Assembly: GCF_022810765.1 (NCBI RefSeq)
Contig: NZ_CP094494.1
Location: forward strand, 1,860,001-1,924,000
Length of the DNA stretch: 64,000 bases
Source of the DNA: Winogradskyella sp. MH6
GTDB taxonomy: Bacteria > Bacteroidota > Bacteroidia > Flavobacteriales > Flavobacteriaceae
Direction of reading: 5' to 3'
In this document: positions 35,845-44,473 of the stretch, one piece after another
Position numbering within the stretch: position 1 is the first letter of the stretch
How the letters are laid out: each line of letters starts with the position of its first letter
Notes under the pieces: generated by a model
Told to the model about the DNA's origin: nothing
What the model saw: the letters and a program-made list of their open reading frames with translations, nothing else
The model's database searches: none
Made by a program: the position numbers and the translations under genes

Positions 35845-35952
35845 GGTTTTAAAATTTTTGATTAATACTGAAACAAACTTCAAACTTAGAAATGAAAAAT
35901 TAAGAAATATGAGGTTGGAAATTGGTACTAGTACCTAGGTTGAATTTTTCAA

Positions 35953-37014
35953 CTATTTTATAAACAGCGACTTAACATCTTCTCTAGATTGTACTTCTAA
36001 CTTTTTGTAGATGTTATTGGTGTGTGTTTTTATAGTGCTAACACTCAAAAATAGGGCTTCAGCAATGTCTTTATTCGTTTTATCTTGAAGCAGATGCTCT
36101 AAAACAACTTGTTCTTGTTTGGATAATTTAGACTTTAAATCTTCAGAATTAGACTGTCTGTTTTTCCAAATACGATAGAGTAAGAATACATTCAATAAGA
36201 ATGAAAGTGCTAAGATCCCGTAGAGATAAACATTCCAACTAGGACTTGAAGAATTTTCAGCAGCGGAAGATGAAAGCATAAAACGATCAGCGGCCAATTC
36301 ATTTTTGTATTGCGTAGTGTATGGTGCGTTAGGATACGTTGTTTCCAAGCGTTCCTCAAGATCGTCATAATAGGAATTGTTCTGTAGATCTTCAACATAA
36401 TAGCTGTGTAAATCGCTGCTTCTATCCGATAAATAAGTGTAGATGGCGAGTTCTGCTATAGGTTCATTTAAAGCAGTTCCATAATCTTGTAGTGTGGTAA
36501 ACCACTTTTTATTGTTCAGTTTTCGGTTGGCTTCACTTCGTACTTCACCATACGCAAAACGCATATCGTTTTTTAAGGAATCTATCTTTAAAAATGCATT
36601 AGCTCTTGGGTTGTTAGATTCTACTTTACAAAATACCTGGTTGCCAAATGAAAACGGTAGTTTTAAAGTATCCGTATTTTTGGCAATAAACAGTAATTCT
36701 TCACTATTACTGCAATGACCATTAAAGTGATTAAGGTTTTGTTGTGTTTCTGTACACTTATCTACATGGATGCGATAAATGCGATTTTCGGTACTGAGCA
36801 TATCGCCTTTAAACTCAAAAAAGCCAGTCTCGTCTGCTGTAGTTTTTGCTATGATTTGTTCTGAATATACGCCAGACATCTTACGATAATCCTCGACTAT
36901 AGAAAGATAAACCGTGTTTTGCCATTCCTCAGGATTGGTGTAGCCCGAAAAGGAATATTGCGCCTTGCAGGAAAGCGATATAAATAAAAAGCAAATCAAT
37001 AATTTAAAGCGCAT
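35953..37014 (-). CDS. Membrane-tethered LuxR-type regulator with extracytoplasmic sensor
   Basis: A 353-residue one-component regulator. An N-terminal signal or anchor (MRFKLLICFLFISLSCKAQ) leads to a roughly 240-residue extracytoplasmic region with CTETQQNLNHFNGHC (a probable disulfide pair, Cys87 and Cys101), one transmembrane helix (about 262-281), and a C-terminal LuxR helix-turn-helix (about 297-353: LSKQEQVVLEHLLQDKTNKD, then LFLSVSTIKTHTNNIYKKLE). The sensor would face the periplasm and the HTH the cytoplasm. The target is not known; no likely operon partner is adjacent. Confidence 0.83.
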   Translation of the reverse strand: MRFKLLICFLFISLSCKAQYSFSGYTNPEEWQNTVYLSIVEDYRKMSGVYSEQIIAKTTADETGFFEFKGDMLSTENRIYRIHVDKCTETQQNLNHFNGHCSNSEELLFIAKNTDTLKLPFSFGNQVFCKVESNNPRANAFLKIDSLKNDMRFAYGEVRSEANRKLNNKKWFTTLQDYGTALNEPIAELAIYTYLSDRSSDLHSYYVEDLQNNSYYDDLEERLETTYPNAPYTTQYKNELAADRFMLSSSAAENSSSPSWNVYLYGILALSFLLNVFLLYRIWKNRQSNSEDLKSKLSKQEQVVLEHLLQDKTNKDIAEALFLSVSTIKTHTNNIYKKLEVQSREDVKSLFIK

Positions 37015-37124
37015 AAAACGAAACTACGCAATTTTGCGAAACAATAAAATAGTGCTGAGATAAAAGTGTAACAACTTTAACAAAATAACGTCCTACAGAT
37101 ACATCAAATCAAAAAATCGAAATT

Positions 37125-37283
37125 ATGAGTATCTGGCGTGTTATTTTGTCCATAATCTTTCCGCCTTTAGCAGTGCTAGATAAGGGTTGTGGCTCAATAT
37201 TAATTACCTTTTTATTGTGGATTTGCGGATGGGTTCCTGGAGTTATTGCAGCTTTGGTAATTCTTAATAATCCTGAGCGATAA
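37125..37283 (+). CDS. YqaE/Pmp3 family small membrane protein
   Basis: A 52-residue protein read from the sequence: MSIWRVILSIIFPPLAVLDK, then GCGSILITFLLWICGWVPGV, ending ALVILNNPER. It has the UPF0057/PMP3 signature: IFPPLAV, a conserved G-C and W-x-P-G-x-I-A-A. Two transmembrane helices (about 5-18 and 24-46). Homologues affect membrane potential and salt or cold stress tolerance. It is 41 bp upstream of the next lipoprotein gene and divergent from the LuxR-type regulator. Confidence 0.9.
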   Translation: MSIWRVILSIIFPPLAVLDKGCGSILITFLLWICGWVPGVIAALVILNNPER

Positions 37284-37288
37284 ATCCG

Positions 37289-37296
37289 TATCTTTG
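37289..37296 (+). promoter_or_regulatory. -7 promoter box for the lipoprotein-lipB pair
   Basis: TATCTTTG (TAnnTTTG consensus), 27 bp upstream of the ATG at 37324. No clear -33 TTG at 19-20 nt. It would separate lipB transcription from the YqaE gene. Confidence 0.5.
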
Positions 37297-37323
37297 TACT
37301 TTTGTAAAATCAATTTAAAGTAC

Positions 37324-38127
37324 ATGAGAAAAGTATTTCTAATCATAGTTTTTGCTTGTTTTATAGCAAGCTGTAATGTTACGGAATCTATTGTTTTTAA
37401 TCAGGATGGCTCTGGTGAGTTTTTAGCTACCTATGAAATGGGAGAAGCTATAAAAGCTATGTCCGTTGCTATGGGTGGAGATGAGAATAAAGAGAAGAAA
37501 GAAGGAGGTGAAATTATGGATACTACAATAGTGTTTGCTGACATCATGGAAACCTATAAAGATAGTGTAGCTGCTTTGCCAGAAGAGAAACGCTTGGCAA
37601 TGGAGGCTGTAAAAGATATGTACATGAGAATGCAGATTAATGAGGATGAAGGTGTGATGAGCTTTGGAATGGGTATGCAGTTTGAGTCCATTGACGACTT
37701 AAAAGATATTAGAAAAAAACTTAAGAAAATGCAAAGCTTAAACTCGCAAGGTGATCAAGTGAATGCTATGAAAGAAAACTCACCACTTGGTAACTTTATG
37801 GGTAATGAAAATAATGATGTAGCTTACATTTATACTACAGATGGCTTCTCTAGAATGACAAGTATTAAATTGCCAGACGAAGCTACAGAAGACGCAATAG
37901 ACGAGCTTTTTGATGAAACCGATGAGAGCAACCAACAGTTTTTAGAGTATTTTGAAGGTTCTTTTTATAATGTAAAATTAACCTTTCCTAAAGCAGTAAA
38001 ATCTATTGATGTCGAAGGTGCTGAATTCTCTGATGATAGAAAAACAGTAACTTACAAAACCAATTGGGTAGAGTATCTTAAAAACCCAAAGTTACTAGAT
38101 GTGAACCTGAAATTTGTTGATGAATAA
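37324..38127 (+). CDS. Unrecognised lipoprotein, co-transcribed with lipB
   Basis: A 267-residue lipoprotein; ATG at 37324 is chosen over an in-frame ATG 30 bp upstream because it starts a clean signal (MRKVFLIIVFACFIASC, lipobox IASC). Mature protein: beta-rich start (NVTESIVFNQDGSGEFLATY), a helical middle very rich in Met, Lys and Glu (KDMYMRMQINEDEGVMSFGM; DIRKKLKKMQSLN), and a C-terminal strand region (NVKLTFPKAVKSIDVEGAEF). No family that I can name with confidence. Its stop overlaps the lipB ATG (ATGAATAA), so translation is coupled. Confidence 0.75.
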   Translation: MRKVFLIIVFACFIASCNVTESIVFNQDGSGEFLATYEMGEAIKAMSVAMGGDENKEKKEGGEIMDTTIVFADIMETYKDSVAALPEEKRLAMEAVKDMYMRMQINEDEGVMSFGMGMQFESIDDLKDIRKKLKKMQSLNSQGDQVNAMKENSPLGNFMGNENNDVAYIYTTDGFSRMTSIKLPDEATEDAIDELFDETDESNQQFLEYFEGSFYNVKLTFPKAVKSIDVEGAEFSDDRKTVTYKTNWVEYLKNPKLLDVNLKFVDE

Positions 38128-38818
38128 AACTGTAAAACTTCAAGATTTAGGCTTAAAAGATTTTAAAGAAACCTGGGACTATCAGGAAATCCTTTTTAAA
38201 GCCATTTTAGATACTAAGATTAAGAATAGGAGAGAAGATGCAGGTTTAGAAACTGATAACCATTTTCTGTTTGTAGAGCATCCGCATGTCTACACTTTAG
38301 GTAAAAGTGGAGACTTGTCTAATTTGTTACTTTCTGAGGAACAATTGGCCGAAAAAGGAGCAACATTTTATAAGATAAACAGAGGAGGTGATATTACCTA
38401 TCATGGTCCTGGGCAAATTGTAGGTTATCCTATTTTAGATTTAGATAATTTCTTTACAGATATACACAAGTACTTACGGTTCTTAGAAGAAATCATTATT
38501 CTTACTTTGGCAGAGTATGGTTTAAAAACCGAACGAAGTCCTGGCGAAACAGGTGTGTGGTTAGATGTTGGCACTCCGTTTGCCCGAAAAATTTGTGCTA
38601 TGGGAGTGCGTGCCAGCCGTTGGGTTACGATGCATGGTTTTGCGCTAAATGTCAATGCCGATTTAGGCTATTTTGACAATATCATACCATGCGGTATACG
38701 TGGCAAAGCAGTAACCTCCTTAAACAATGAACTTGGTGTAGATAAGGTAGATGAAGAAGAAGTGAAATCTAATATTTTAAAGCATTTTAAGGTGCTTTTT
38801 GAGGCGGAGTTTGTTTAA
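38120..38818 (+). CDS. lipB: Octanoyl-[acyl-carrier-protein]-protein N-octanoyltransferase
   Basis: Transfers octanoyl from ACP to lipoyl domains, the first step of lipoylation, and so supplies the lipoyl group for the E2 at 6053-7363 and similar enzymes. It is 232 residues from ATG 38120; two in-frame TTG codons upstream were not used. Family boxes: RGGDITYHGPGQIVGYPILD (88-107), Lys157 in ARKICAMGVRAS and catalytic Cys191 in NIIPCGIRGK. The ATG overlaps the preceding lipoprotein stop; the end overlaps the convergent channel gene by 4 bp. Confidence 0.96.
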   Translation: MNKTVKLQDLGLKDFKETWDYQEILFKAILDTKIKNRREDAGLETDNHFLFVEHPHVYTLGKSGDLSNLLLSEEQLAEKGATFYKINRGGDITYHGPGQIVGYPILDLDNFFTDIHKYLRFLEEIIILTLAEYGLKTERSPGETGVWLDVGTPFARKICAMGVRASRWVTMHGFALNVNADLGYFDNIIPCGIRGKAVTSLNNELGVDKVDEEEVKSNILKHFKVLFEAEFV

Positions 38819-39747
38819 TTTAATTCAGCGTTTTCACTTTCATTAATTCTACCAACATCAACGAGTAGTTTTCCTTTGTGTCGTTTTGCAGTATATACAA
38901 ATTTTTGTCCCCATTCAATTTCTTCTGGTTTGTAAGAGGATCGTGAATATACCATTTGTCCAGACGATTCGTCAAATGCTTTGAGCATGGCTATAAACTC
39001 AAAATCCTTTTCAAAATAGTCATTTTTATTTAGTCCATAGAGCGGACTGTTTTTGTCAATAGGATGCACTACGGTCCACATGGATGGAAAAAACCTTACG
39101 TTGTCTCTTTCTAAATCTAGTATATGAAAATCCCTGAACTCTGAGTTCTTCCGCTTCATGGATACACTTACGTTGATTTCTACGTCTAGTAATTCATTTT
39201 TTTGAGGATTAACCAATCTAAACATAAATCCGTTTATGTCTTGATATGGTGCAATTACAGCTTTTTGACTAAATTTAATTTTAGATATGGGTTTGGAAAA
39301 TCTTCCGTAAAATAAACCTGTGGCTAGTGCAAAAAACAGGAGTCCAAGTAATGATTCTGTTGCTGCAACAATATTTGCTAACAAGCCCAAAGGAGCAACT
39401 TGGCCATAGCCTAAAGTTGTTATGGTTTGAGCACTAAAAAAGAAAGCCTCCATAAACTGCTCAAAAGGAGTTAATCCATGAATGCCTGTTAAATGTTCTG
39501 TGCCAATAAGACTGTAGATAGTTGCAAAAAACGTATTAACAAGAAAATAGGTAAGTGCTACAATGCCAAAGAAATGAGACCATTTCATAGTTACTAAACT
39601 ATGAAAGAAGTTCAAACGCTCAAGGAAGCTGATGTTTGTTTTTTCGATATTAAAACTTCCATCTTTGTTTAAGCTTCTATAACCTTTAGAGTATGATTTT
39701 TCGCCTAAACCAAAATCTTCAAAATCTTCTTTTTTGTGTTTTGCCAT
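38815..39747 (-). CDS. KirBac-type inward rectifier potassium channel
   Basis: A 310-residue two-helix K+ channel with a large cytoplasmic domain. TM1 about 57-79, pore helix about 97-110, selectivity filter TLGYG (111-115, in TITTLGYGQVAP), TM2 about 123-146. The C-terminal part (about 155-300) is the Kir immunoglobulin-like domain, with IAPYQDINGFMFRLVNPQKN and PIDKNSPLYGLNKNDY. The N-terminal 55 residues carry the slide-helix region. It conducts K+ across the inner membrane. Convergent with lipB, overlapping by 4 bp; apparently monocistronic. Confidence 0.93.
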   Translation of the reverse strand: MAKHKKEDFEDFGLGEKSYSKGYRSLNKDGSFNIEKTNISFLERLNFFHSLVTMKWSHFFGIVALTYFLVNTFFATIYSLIGTEHLTGIHGLTPFEQFMEAFFFSAQTITTLGYGQVAPLGLLANIVAATESLLGLLFFALATGLFYGRFSKPISKIKFSQKAVIAPYQDINGFMFRLVNPQKNELLDVEINVSVSMKRKNSEFRDFHILDLERDNVRFFPSMWTVVHPIDKNSPLYGLNKNDYFEKDFEFIAMLKAFDESSGQMVYSRSSYKPEEIEWGQKFVYTAKRHKGKLLVDVGRINESENAELN

Positions 39748-39874
39748 ATGGCTCTAAATTAAGAAAAAAATGAATGACGTTTTTTGTTGATTTTATGTGT
39801 TTGAGAACTGTTTCTAAAATTAGATTTTATATAATCCAATATTGATTTGTGTCTGTAAAAAAAACTTAACAGAT

Positions 39875-40924
39875 CTAAGCCTCTTCATTAAAAAACACCT
39901 TATAGTAGTGCATTTTTTTCTCTTCGTCATAACCGCGTTCTAAATATTCCGCAGAAGCATCTGGTGCATCAACATCGAGTTTTATCTGTATGTTGGTGTC
40001 TAGTTTTATTTCGGGTTTTATTTTTTGCTTTTGCTTTTTTAAGACACGCTCAGAGACATCAAATTGGTTTCTAATGAGCACGTTTTTTTCGGCTTCGTAA
40101 GTTTTTTTATAGTCTTCAAAAAGTTGTATTTGGTCTTCTTCCTCAAACACTTCTTCTTTAAAGTTTTCGATATTTACAATTTCATTTTCCTTAAAAAAGT
40201 CAACTGTTTTTGCCAAAAAATTGCTTTGCTCTTGACCGCCAAAATTGGGTTGTAACACTTCTTTAGAAAACTCTCTGCATAGTTCAATATAGTTTTTGGT
40301 GTGTTGGTTGCTATCGTCAGGGTATTTAATATTTAGGAAGCTTTTAATCCAGTATTGGGTGTCGTAGGTGTTGTTATCTACACTAAATACTATTTTGCCT
40401 TCCATATCTGAGGTATTCAGGATTAAACAACCCTTATCTACCTTTTTGGCTTGTATGCCTTTTTGCACCAAAATATCATAGTTGCCTTCCTCTAAATAGG
40501 TCTGAAAAAATTCGGTCTTATTTTCAATTTTAAAAATGCCAATGGCATCTATAAAAAAGTCTTCGTATTGTATATTTTCAAAATGACAAACCAGTACATC
40601 ACCTGTTTTTATTTGTGCTGAATTACTTTGCTCGTAAAGATGCGTTACAATGTGTTTTGAAGTCTCTACAAAATCGGCTTCCTCTTTAAAAAGTTGGTCG
40701 CTATAGGTGTTAATCTCATTAAGCCCAACATTACTATGATGATGAAAACGGTAGTTCTCGGCAACACTTACAAAAGGTTTTAAAAGATATGGTAACATAA
40801 GGTTGTACGTAGCTTCATCAAAATGCACAGCGGCATCTGAAAACGCGTTTTTGGTATCGTTGAATTTATTGCCAACTTTATGAATAATACAGTGTTTTAT
40901 TGAAGCTTTTTGTCGTTTTATCAT
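39875..40924 (-). CDS. Nucleoid-associated protein (NdpA/YejK family)
   Basis: A 349-residue protein of the 37-kDa nucleoid-associated family. The start at 40922-40924 (MIKRQKASIKHCIIHKVGN) is preferred over an in-frame upstream ATG (40996), whose extra 24 residues are unlike the family. Conserved features: VGNKFNDTKNAFSDAAVHFD in the N-terminal part, HSNVGLNEINTYS, KTGDVLVCHFENI, and the long acidic/basic helices (EEVFEEEDQIQLFEDYKK). It binds the nucleoid in the cytoplasm; its precise role is unclear. Terminator-like hairpins separate it from the lipoprotein upstream. Confidence 0.85.
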   Translation of the reverse strand: MIKRQKASIKHCIIHKVGNKFNDTKNAFSDAAVHFDEATYNLMLPYLLKPFVSVAENYRFHHHSNVGLNEINTYSDQLFKEEADFVETSKHIVTHLYEQSNSAQIKTGDVLVCHFENIQYEDFFIDAIGIFKIENKTEFFQTYLEEGNYDILVQKGIQAKKVDKGCLILNTSDMEGKIVFSVDNNTYDTQYWIKSFLNIKYPDDSNQHTKNYIELCREFSKEVLQPNFGGQEQSNFLAKTVDFFKENEIVNIENFKEEVFEEEDQIQLFEDYKKTYEAEKNVLIRNQFDVSERVLKKQKQKIKPEIKLDTNIQIKLDVDAPDASAEYLERGYDEEKKMHYYKVFFNEEA

Positions 40925-40985
40925 CGGTAAATAAATAAGAAAATAAGTGTTTGCAATACTACAAAAGGTATGGCTTAAAACTAAA

Positions 40986-41013
40986 GAAAACGCCAAAATA
41001 AATTTGGCGTTTT
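40986..41013 (-). terminator. Terminator-like hairpin upstream of the nucleoid protein gene
   Basis: AAAACGCCAAA, short loop, TTTGGCGTTTTC on both strands: a 10-11 bp stem. On the minus strand it is followed by TTTAGTTTTAAG, so it can end read-through from the lipoprotein gene at 41263. The region 40925-41262 holds this hairpin and a second one at 41057; I see no gene in it. Confidence 0.65.
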
Positions 41014-41056
41014 CAAGACTCAGGGACTTCGAGATTTGGTTACCGTTATGTTTTTA

Positions 41057-41083
41057 TAAACCCAATACGTTTGTTTTGGGTTT
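41057..41083 (-). terminator. Second terminator-like hairpin in the 40925-41262 gap
   Basis: AAACCCAA (41058-41065) pairs with TTGGGTTT (41076-41083). On the minus strand it is followed by ATAAAAACA. A candidate terminator for the 787-aa lipoprotein gene, although 180 bp beyond its stop. Confidence 0.45.
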
Positions 41084-41262
41084 TATATTATTTATAATGC
41101 TTAATTTTTTTGAAATCTTAAAAAGTTAGGCGCAAGAAATGGAAGAACACTAAAAATTTTGGGAGTTTTTGTAAAAGTCATTTTAAGTAATTGATTAATA
41201 GCGCTCTAAAAATAAGAATAACTATTGATACTTAAAAACGATGTGCATAAATGGTTAATAAG

Positions 41263-43626
41263 TTAGTGCAGTTTGTAAACAACTATTGTTTTATCGTCTG
41301 CTTGTGTGATTAATTCTAAACCTTTGCTTTTATCTAGTTTCTGTAATTCTGCAGCAGAAGTCCCAAAAACAGGAAAATTAGGAATTGTTTTTGCTTGACT
41401 ATCAAATAAATACACTTTTTTCGACTGTAAATCTGTTGTGGTGACGTAGATTTTATCGTTAAGGTAATAAATTCTAGGTGCTGTGTAAACTCCGTAGTCT
41501 AGATCTACTCTTCGCGTTTTTATAAATAGTTTGTTCTCGTACATAGAGACCAATGTTTTGCTGGTGGTAGCTATGTTGTGCTTATCTGTTAGATTAAGAT
41601 CTTTTCGGCTTATTTTTCCTCTGGTATCAACTTGTACTAATTGCCCAAGTGTGTTAGTTGAGGTAAACTTATTTTGATAAAGATAAATTTCGTTATCAGA
41701 AAAACGAATCTTGTCTTTAACGTCAACTCTAACTTTGCCTTGGCGATTTAGAATTTCTAGATTGTCTTCTGTGGAAAAGACAATATAATCTTTGCTTCCA
41801 ATTCTAAAATGTTTTGGTTGAGATGTTATATTTTTATTATTGCTTTTATATACAAAACCGTTTACAGTTTTGCCTTTAGCATCGTACATAATAAGTTTTT
41901 TGCCTTGAGTTACTAGTAGTCTGTAATTTTTTCGTTTGTCGTAATCAAAAACGGATAAAGGTTGAGTGATTTCATCATTGAATTTTCTCGGAAAAGGGGA
42001 GACATCATTACCATTTCTATCTAAAACATATAGGCGGTTTGGTGTTGTGAAAGCTAATTGTAGCCTTCCGTTTTTATACATGTCTATTTGCTCTATTTTT
42101 CCAAGTATTTTTCCCTGAAGTTGTTTTTTCCAAAGTATATTACCTGAATTAGAGATAAGGTACAGCACGTTATTTGTGTCTTGTACAGCAATATCGTGCG
42201 TATTATTAATATGATTTTCTACAGTCTGAGGTGGCGAAACTATTTGTGCTTCTAAAGATGTTGAGAATGTCTCGGTCACTGAGTTTGAAGCTGCTCTTTT
42301 TTTGAATTCTTCTATAATACCGTTAACGTGTGCGTAGTTGTCTTCGTATGTATATTGCACCACATTGGCATGATAGTTTTTTGTGTTTATATCTAAATGC
42401 TCAGCAAGTCCGTCATTGTTTTTATATATAAAAATTGAAGCGTCATCGCTTAAATTAGGACTTATATTTTTAAAAGCATCAGAATTGGCAATAGTATTAT
42501 TGTTTAAGGCGTCGGAAAGCGTTGATTTTAAGGTTTCAATAGAATCTGAAAAAACAACAAAATCTTCATATTTAAAAAAATAGTTAGCCGTTTCGTAACT
42601 CATGATTGGCTCAAATCTCGATTTGAAAAAATCAGGATTTCCAAATTCATAAATGTCAATTTCTCTATAAGTTTCTGTGATTGATTTTTCTTCAATGGTT
42701 TCAACAATAAGATTAGCATCTAAAGAGTGGAGGATAAGCGTGTTGTCTGTTAGAGCGATTTCATTGGTAAAGTTTAAAAATGTTTTGGTGCTGTCTGGTG
42801 TTTTAGAATTGAGCTTTTTTAAATTATTACTAAAAATTGAATAGTCATCAAACGATATACTTAATAATGATTTAGTGCTGATTGGAGCTATGCTTAAGCT
42901 GTTTGTTTTTTGAGGAATGGTGTTTTTAAAGCCATCTAAAATTTGTGTTATAGAATCTGTAGAGGTCACAATGCCATTGTAATGCAGGTTTTCATCAGAA
43001 AAATTTAAATCGAGTAAAGCGTAATCGTTGCTTAACTCTTTTATCTTTTGAGAAAATAAAAGGTCTGAATAATTTGAAGCCTTTGTTTTGAACACTACTG
43101 AGGCGATTGTTTTGTTTTCAGTAGTTTCTATTAAATCTGTAAGTTTATGTTTTTCTTCGTTGGGTTTTAGATTTTTTATAACATCCAAGCTGTTTGAAGC
43201 CACAAAAATAGTATTCAATACTTTATGGTAAAAGACAGTAGAGTCAATTTGGGTTTTATAAATATCAAATTCTGGTAGATTTTCAGATATATGATTTGGT
43301 ATAGAGTCTACAGTAAAAACGGTAGAGTTGTTTTTGGTTAATATCAGGTAGTCTGTGTGTTGAGGATTTAAGAAAGCAACATAAACTTTATCTGTTGTAT
43401 TGATGTTTTTTAGTAAAGCGGAGGTTTCATTTAACTCCTTATTATATATATCAGATAAAATATTGTGTTTTTCTATGCTTTGAGTAAAATCGTTGAGTTC
43501 ATTTATAGCAAAGACCACTTCGGTGTCAGAAGGAATAAATTTATATGGAGAATTTGAAATATTATAGTCTTTTTGGCAAGACACTAAAAGGGAAAGTAAA
43601 ATCAATAAAAATCCAAATTGCTTCAT
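41263..43626 (-). CDS. Large lipoprotein with C-terminal propeller-like region, unknown function
   Basis: A 787-residue lipoprotein (MKQFGFLLILLSLLVSC, Cys17). The N-terminal half (about 20-440) recalls DUF3352-type proteins: NSPYKFIPSDTEVVFAINEL and repeated Phe/Leu-Ser segments. The C-terminal half (about 460-787) has repeats such as NNVLYLISNSGNILWKKQ, NRLYVLDRNGNDVSPFPRKF and KLIMYDAKGKTVNGF, which read as blades of a PQQ/WD-like beta-propeller. No catalytic motif. A TATATTTG box sits in the 30-bp gap after rnhB, so it may be expressed separately. Possibly an envelope assembly scaffold, but that is a guess. Confidence 0.78.
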   Translation of the reverse strand: MKQFGFLLILLSLLVSCQKDYNISNSPYKFIPSDTEVVFAINELNDFTQSIEKHNILSDIYNKELNETSALLKNINTTDKVYVAFLNPQHTDYLILTKNNSTVFTVDSIPNHISENLPEFDIYKTQIDSTVFYHKVLNTIFVASNSLDVIKNLKPNEEKHKLTDLIETTENKTIASVVFKTKASNYSDLLFSQKIKELSNDYALLDLNFSDENLHYNGIVTSTDSITQILDGFKNTIPQKTNSLSIAPISTKSLLSISFDDYSIFSNNLKKLNSKTPDSTKTFLNFTNEIALTDNTLILHSLDANLIVETIEEKSITETYREIDIYEFGNPDFFKSRFEPIMSYETANYFFKYEDFVVFSDSIETLKSTLSDALNNNTIANSDAFKNISPNLSDDASIFIYKNNDGLAEHLDINTKNYHANVVQYTYEDNYAHVNGIIEEFKKRAASNSVTETFSTSLEAQIVSPPQTVENHINNTHDIAVQDTNNVLYLISNSGNILWKKQLQGKILGKIEQIDMYKNGRLQLAFTTPNRLYVLDRNGNDVSPFPRKFNDEITQPLSVFDYDKRKNYRLLVTQGKKLIMYDAKGKTVNGFVYKSNNKNITSQPKHFRIGSKDYIVFSTEDNLEILNRQGKVRVDVKDKIRFSDNEIYLYQNKFTSTNTLGQLVQVDTRGKISRKDLNLTDKHNIATTSKTLVSMYENKLFIKTRRVDLDYGVYTAPRIYYLNDKIYVTTTDLQSKKVYLFDSQAKTIPNFPVFGTSAAELQKLDKSKGLELITQADDKTIVVYKLH

Positions 43627-43643
43627 ACGTAAATATATATTTA

Positions 43644-43651
43644 CAAATATA
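43644..43651 (-). promoter_or_regulatory. -7 promoter box for the 787-aa lipoprotein gene
   Basis: Minus-strand TATATTTG, 17 bp upstream of the ATG and just after the rnhB stop. No clear -33 TTG at 19-20 nt. Confidence 0.5.
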
Positions 43652-43656
43652 AAAAG

Positions 43657-44259
43657 TTATAAATCTAAACGGTATTGCTCTGGTAATAATCTGAATGATT
43701 TTCTGTGGTATTTGGTAACGCCGTATTTTTCTATTGCTGCTCTGTGTTCTTTGGTTGGATAACCTTTATTTTTTTTCCAGTTATACATTGGGAATTCTTT
43801 ATGAATTTTTTCCATGTAGAGATCTCGGTATGTTTTTGCTAAAATTGAAGCGGCAGCAATGTTGAGGTATTTTCCATCTCCTTTTATTATAGTTTGATGT
43901 GGAATAGCATTATAGGGTTTAAATTTATTACCATCCACAATAATGTAATTTGGAGTAATGTTGAGCTGCGCAATGGAGCTATGCATAGCCTTTATAGAAG
44001 CGTTTAGGATATTAATGGTGTCTATTTCATCTTCAAATATGTGTTGCACAGCAAAAGACAAGGACTGTTGTTCAATTATAGGTTTTAAATCCATTCTTTT
44101 CTTTTCGGATAGTTGTTTGGAGTCGTTCAAGATGCTATTGCTAAAGTCAGCGGGTAAGATTACAGCAGCAGCAGTAACAGGGCCAGCCAAACAACCTCTG
44201 CCAGCCTCGTCTGTTCCACATTCAAAATCAAAATTTGAAAATTGAGTTTTTAAAGCCAA
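43657..44259 (-). CDS. rnhB: Ribonuclease HII
   Basis: Removes RNA from RNA/DNA hybrids and single ribonucleotides from DNA. It is 200 residues, family length. The catalytic DEAGRG (Asp17, Glu18) and the later VDGN aspartate (about residue 109) are present, as are [10 protein letters not shown] and [21 protein letters not shown] -7 box lies 16 bp upstream. The lipoprotein gene follows 30 bp downstream on the same strand. Confidence 0.96.
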   Translation of the reverse strand: MALKTQFSNFDFECGTDEAGRGCLAGPVTAAAVILPADFSNSILNDSKQLSEKKRMDLKPIIEQQSLSFAVQHIFEDEIDTINILNASIKAMHSSIAQLNITPNYIIVDGNKFKPYNAIPHQTIIKGDGKYLNIAAASILAKTYRDLYMEKIHKEFPMYNWKKNKGYPTKEHRAAIEKYGVTKYHRKSFRLLPEQYRLDL

Positions 44260-44275
44260 AATGTTAAAATTTGAA

Positions 44276-44283
44276 CAAAGTTA
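44276..44283 (-). promoter_or_regulatory. -7 promoter box for rnhB
   Basis: Minus-strand TAACTTTG matches TAnnTTTG, 16 bp upstream of the rnhB ATG; a possible -33 TTG lies 22 nt away, slightly wide. Confidence 0.45.
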
Positions 44284-44473
44284 AAATTTTAACGCAACCT
44301 TTTTACAATTTTGGTATCTACGTAATGAGTTAAGCATCAAAAACACTAATTAAATTATAGTTAAGTTTTGTTGATGAAATCGCAAAAGCATTAACATTTT
44401 TTTGGCAAAAACGCTTGTTTATTTAATATTTAATTAAGATGTTTGCAACTAGACTAACTCAAATAATTGTTTT

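Noticed and set aside
38114..38119. TTG starts for lipB
   Set aside because: ATG at 38120 is two codons downstream and overlaps the preceding stop in the usual coupled form.
40925..40996. Longer N-terminus for the nucleoid-associated protein
   Set aside because: The additional 24 residues are hydrophobic and unlike the family, whose start fits MIKRQKASIKHC.
40985..41050. Possible tRNA-like segment near GACTTCGAGATTTGG
   Set aside because: No cloverleaf can be drawn: no acceptor stem and no T-arm pairing.
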